A DNA stretch of 64,000 bases from Haloarcula amylovorans (GTDB taxonomy: Archaea > Halobacteriota > Halobacteria > Halobacteriales > Haloarculaceae), in the NCBI RefSeq assembly GCF_004681185.1, contig NZ_SRIF01000013.1, positions 23,283 through 87,282 of the forward strand. Reading direction: 5' to 3'. The first letter of the stretch is position 1; every line of letters starts with the position of its first letter. The notes beneath the pieces were generated by a model. It did no database searches. It was not told the origin of the DNA and worked only from the letters and a program-made list of their open reading frames with translations. The position numbers and the translations under genes were made by a program. Positions 61,770 through 64,000 of this stretch are shown piece by piece.

Positions 61770-62956
61770 CAGGGCGTCGTCTCGAGGAGTTCAGCTAACC
61801 CGGTCTTCACCGACGAGATCGACTGTTCGAGTTCGTGCTCTTTGTACTTGCCGCCACCTTTGCCGCGGTTGTACTCCGTCGAGGAGATGATACCGAGTTG
61901 ATCGAGTTCACCTAGATAATCTCTGACGGACCGTTCCGAAACCGGATCCACGCCCTCCTCAATGGCGACCCGTTCGTACGCGCTGAGGATGTCCTTCGTT
62001 CGCGCGGGTGTATCGCCCTGTTCGGCGAGCAGTGTCACTGCGTACAGGACGAGCTGGCCGTGATCGGAGTAGTTCCGAATCCCCTCGACGACCTGGTCCG
62101 TCTGAAGACGCTGCCGAGCGCGACGGACATGTGATTCCGTGACGAGTTCACCGTTGTTCTCGCGGGCCAGATCACCGGCTTCCAGCAGCAAGTCCAGTGC
62201 TTGCCGGGCGTCCCCGGAGTCTTTCGCGCCGTAGGCCGCACACATCTCGATGACGCCGTCGTCTAACACGTCGTCTTTAAACGCCACGGCCTCTCGCTGC
62301 TGGAGGACCAGTTGCAGTTCCCGGGCGTCGTACGCCGAAAAAGAGACTTCCTTTTCACAGAGACTGGAGCGGACCTTCGAGGAGAGTTGGTTGCGGAAAT
62401 CGAGGTCGTTCGAGATTCCGATTACGCCGAGTTTGGCGTCGGTGACGTCGCCGTTAGAACGGGCACGTGGCAGTTTGTACAGCAGCGAATCGTCCCGGAT
62501 GTGATCGACCTCGTCCAGTACGATCAGGACAGTCCCGCCCACCTGATCGAGTTCGTTGAACAGGAACTGGTAGACGGATGCCTGCGGGTAGCCGGTGTTG
62601 GAGATTTGGTCGGCTGGATCCCGGAGTTCGTTGACCAGCGCGACGGCGACCTGGTAGCTCGAATTGAGTCCGTCACAGTTGATTTCGATTGTATGGAGAT
62701 TCAGGTCCGAGACCGGTTCGGCGTCGCGTTCGAGCGCCTGAAGGAGATAGCGCGTAGCGGCGGTCTTGCCGACGCCGCTTTTGCCGTAGAGAAAGATGTT
62801 CGAGGGACTCTCGCCGTTGATCACTGGCTGGAGCGCCGCGTGGAACCGTTCGAGTTCCTCGTCACGGCCGACGAGTTCGTCAGGGGTCCACTCCTCTAAG
62901 AGGGCCTCACGCTGCTCGAAAATCGAAGACGTCGGTGAGAACGTGATATCCGTCAT
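61769..62956 (-). CDS. Orc1/Cdc6 replication initiator
   Basis: A 395-residue AAA+ initiator. Walker A GKSGVGKT (58-65), Walker B VLIVLDEVDHI, sensor 1 GISND and a C-terminal winged helix (SERSVRDYLGELDQLGIISS). It binds ORB repeats and loads the MCM helicase. TTAATACC at 62982-62989 provides a leaderless promoter inside the origin region. Repeats flank the gene on both sides, so it almost certainly acts on this local origin. Confidence 0.95.
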   Translation of the reverse strand: MTDITFSPTSSIFEQREALLEEWTPDELVGRDEELERFHAALQPVINGESPSNIFLYGKSGVGKTAATRYLLQALERDAEPVSDLNLHTIEINCDGLNSSYQVAVALVNELRDPADQISNTGYPQASVYQFLFNELDQVGGTVLIVLDEVDHIRDDSLLYKLPRARSNGDVTDAKLGVIGISNDLDFRNQLSSKVRSSLCEKEVSFSAYDARELQLVLQQREAVAFKDDVLDDGVIEMCAAYGAKDSGDARQALDLLLEAGDLARENNGELVTESHVRRARQRLQTDQVVEGIRNYSDHGQLVLYAVTLLAEQGDTPARTKDILSAYERVAIEEGVDPVSERSVRDYLGELDQLGIISSTEYNRGKGGGKYKEHELEQSISSVKTGLAELLETTP

Positions 62957-62993
62957 TCACCACAGGGTGAGCGGTGTAGCGGTATTAACCTTC

Positions 62994-63005
62994 GGTTCCG
63001 CTGTT
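62994..63005 (-). repeat. Partial origin-recognition box
   Basis: GGTTCCGCTGTT matches the 12-nt core of the inverted ORB but lacks the G-rich end. It sits in the orc1 promoter, near the TATA box, so it could allow self-regulation. Confidence 0.6.
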
Positions 63006-63036
63006 TCCGTTGTTGTGGTTGGTTTATATATGTGTA

Positions 63037-63057
63037 ACCCCACCACTTCCGCTGTTA
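63037..63057 (-). repeat. Origin-recognition box, inverted
   Basis: ACCCCACCACTTCCGCTGTT followed by A, a 21-nt copy of the box in reverse orientation, differing from the consensus at a few positions in the middle. Confidence 0.8.
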
Positions 63058-63101
63058 CCGGGGGACGGGGTTGTTTGTCTCGGGAGATGAGAGAGACCCC
63101 C

Positions 63102-63122
63102 ACCCCACCGCTTCCGCTGTTA
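63102..63122 (-). repeat. Origin-recognition box, inverted
   Basis: ACCCCACCGCTTCCGCTGTT followed by A, the second reverse-oriented copy. It bounds the AT-rich stretch on its left side. Confidence 0.8.
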
Positions 63123-63283
63123 GCAGGGACGGAGGCAATATCTGCAAGTGACTCGCAGCCGTGTAGATTTTCATCTGATATAGATAAGTTCAAGTATTCG
63201 TATTAGAAACCATATCCGTACGCTGTTTCTCACCGAACGATGCCACACCCCCTCCCATGGGGGTGGGGCTACTCGTTCCGACC

Positions 63284-63304
63284 TAACAGCGGAACCAGTG
63301 GGGT
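63284..63304 (+). repeat. Origin-recognition box, forward
   Basis: TAACAGCGGAACCAGTGGGG followed by T, identical to the two downstream copies. It bounds the AT-rich stretch on the right and faces the inverted copies. From 63305 to 63420 nothing else is recognised. Confidence 0.85.
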
Positions 63305-63420
63305 GGGAGGGTGGTTCAATACCCGGTTCTGCCAGCGCGACTCACCACTCGGCCCCGTACCCGATGCATCCGCAATCCGATACTCAGCGTGATTCGAACT
63401 GGTAACGCAAAAGAGAGCAG

Positions 63421-64000
63421 GGCACTGTCTAGTTAGCGGAAATTGAGGAACGAGCAGTTCGTTGGTTTAGGTGTCTATGCTCAACCAAGAACTGCTCAAA
63501 GAGACGTTAGAGACGGCGAATCTTGAATGTTGGGAGCGTGAGCGGACGGCGACGCCCGTCAGGGCGTTCGCCGTCCGCCTCCACACGACCGGTTGTTCAC
63601 TCAGAGAAACACAAGCAATTCTCTCGCTGCTGGGCGTAGAACACTCGCATCAAGCAATCTTTCAATGGGTTCATCGAGTATCTGACAGCGTTGGCGACCC
63701 GCCGATGGCGACGCCGAGGCGGGTCGCCGTCGACGAGACCGCTGTCAAGATCAACGGCGAGCAGTCTTGGCTGTATGCTGCAATCGACACCGAGACAAAA
63801 TTGCTCCTTGATGTCGCTGTGTTTGGTCGCCGTGGCACCGATCCAGCAGCGGCGTTTCTGCATGGAGTGGCCGAGAAACACGATCTCTCCGAAGCTGTGT
63901 TTCTCGTCGATGGCACCGGCTATCTGACTGCCCTTGCTCGATTAGATCTGAGCGGTCGGCTTGACTACGTCGACCGAAACCTCATCGAAAAGTGGTTTCA
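63421..64000 (+). mobile_element. IS6-family insertion sequence, left part
   Basis: The element begins at about 63421 with GGCACTGTCTAGTTAGCGG, a terminal sequence typical of IS6-family elements, about 56 nt before the transposase ATG. The right end lies outside the window. Insertion is within 120 nt of the origin boxes. The transposase is uninterrupted as far as visible. Confidence 0.8.
63477..64000 (+). CDS. IS6-family transposase, C-terminus beyond the window
   Basis: The frame from ATG 63477 is open to the end (174 codons). It starts with a helix-turn-helix-like region (SLRETQAILSLLGVEHSHQAIFQWV) followed by the DDE catalytic core: first Asp in VAVDETAVKINGEQSWLYAA, second Asp in FLVDGTGYLTALARL, and DRNLIEKWF before the expected Glu, which lies outside. 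It cuts and joins element ends by replicative transposition. Confidence 0.88.
   Translation, partial: MLNQELLKETLETANLECWERERTATPVRAFAVRLHTTGCSLRETQAILSLLGVEHSHQAIFQWVHRVSDSVGDPPMATPRRVAVDETAVKINGEQSWLYAAIDTETKLLLDVAVFGRRGTDPAAAFLHGVAEKHDLSEAVFLVDGTGYLTALARLDLSGRLDYVDRNLIEKWF

Larger units (their letters stand above)
62957..63304. other. Putative replication origin with ORBs and AT-rich unwinding stretch
   Basis: Directly upstream of orc1. Inverted-orientation boxes lie at 63037-63057 and 63102-63122, a partial one at 62994-63005, and a forward box at 63284-63304. Between 63123 and 63283 the sequence is AT-rich (e.g. GATTTTCATCTGATATAGAT near 63167) and suitable for unwinding. Facing boxes around an AT-rich core next to an orc1 gene are the standard haloarchaeal origin layout. 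Activity is not shown, and it may be one of several origins. Confidence 0.85.

Noticed and set aside
61683..63304. Repeated 21-nt units as a CRISPR-like array
   Set aside because: The units occur in both orientations with irregular spacing, have no unique spacers of constant length and fit ORB elements next to orc1.
63361..63420. TTCGAATC T-loop-like sequence as a tRNA fragment
   Set aside because: The flanking bases do not form a T-arm or acceptor stem, and no anticodon arm could be placed.

Overview
The window is chromosomal DNA of a halophilic archaeon (Halobacteria, probably Haloarculaceae). The evidence is very high GC, strongly acidic proteins, leaderless ATG or GTG starts with a TATA-like box about 27 nt upstream, and archaeal or haloarchaeal marker genes: UbaA, ABCE1/RLI, Sec61 beta, archaemetzincin, FAU-1, NpdG, Orc1/Cdc6, and surface proteins with PGF-CTERM-like tails. 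The genus is an inference from gene content.

Layout. 0-5 kb: end of a cobalamin-binding protein, the SAMP-activating enzyme UbaA, an M32 carboxypeptidase, an M20 peptidase and small membrane proteins. 5-13.8 kb: nickel/urease island, with ureBCAGDEF on the minus strand, the cbiMNQO-type nickel/cobalt importer, and a divergent nikR. The cbiM-nikR gap holds inverted repeats over the promoters. 14-24 kb: a nitrogen-scavenging block with a sodium:solute symporter plus an overlapping 33-residue membrane peptide, an AbrB/PhoU regulator, an atypical ureohydrolase, and the urea ABC importer urtABCDE. Several genes in this block share a TATTGCACAT-like sequence upstream. Together the two blocks read as one plan: import urea or make it from a guanidino compound, hydrolyse it with urease, and supply nickel under NikR control.

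24-57 kb: mostly housekeeping. This part includes the PIN/ATPase/KH protein, ABCE1, archaemetzincin, NpdG, a J-domain ferredoxin, thioredoxin, Sec61 beta, FAU-1, UvrA, an S9 peptidase, geranylgeranyl-reductase-like and YgfZ-like enzymes, a PfkB-like protein without its catalytic motif, and MutL. A family of about 80-bp palindromes sits exactly on stop codons at four places (after uvrA, the S9 peptidase, a HAD protein and a zinc-ribbon protein). Two copies flank the S9 peptidase gene as direct repeats.

57.8-59.7 kb: a visibly AT-richer patch with a Gly/Ala/Val-rich 90-residue secreted-peptide candidate, a two-helix peptide, a SpoIIM/DUF95 protein and a convergent Yip1-like gene with no normal N-terminal start. 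This resembles a circular-bacteriocin cassette and is the best candidate for an undescribed system.

61.6-63.4 kb: a replication origin. An Orc1/Cdc6 gene is bracketed by repeated origin-recognition boxes, with an AT-richer stretch between inverted boxes upstream of the gene. The window ends inside an IS6-family element. No rRNA, tRNA or CRISPR array was found.
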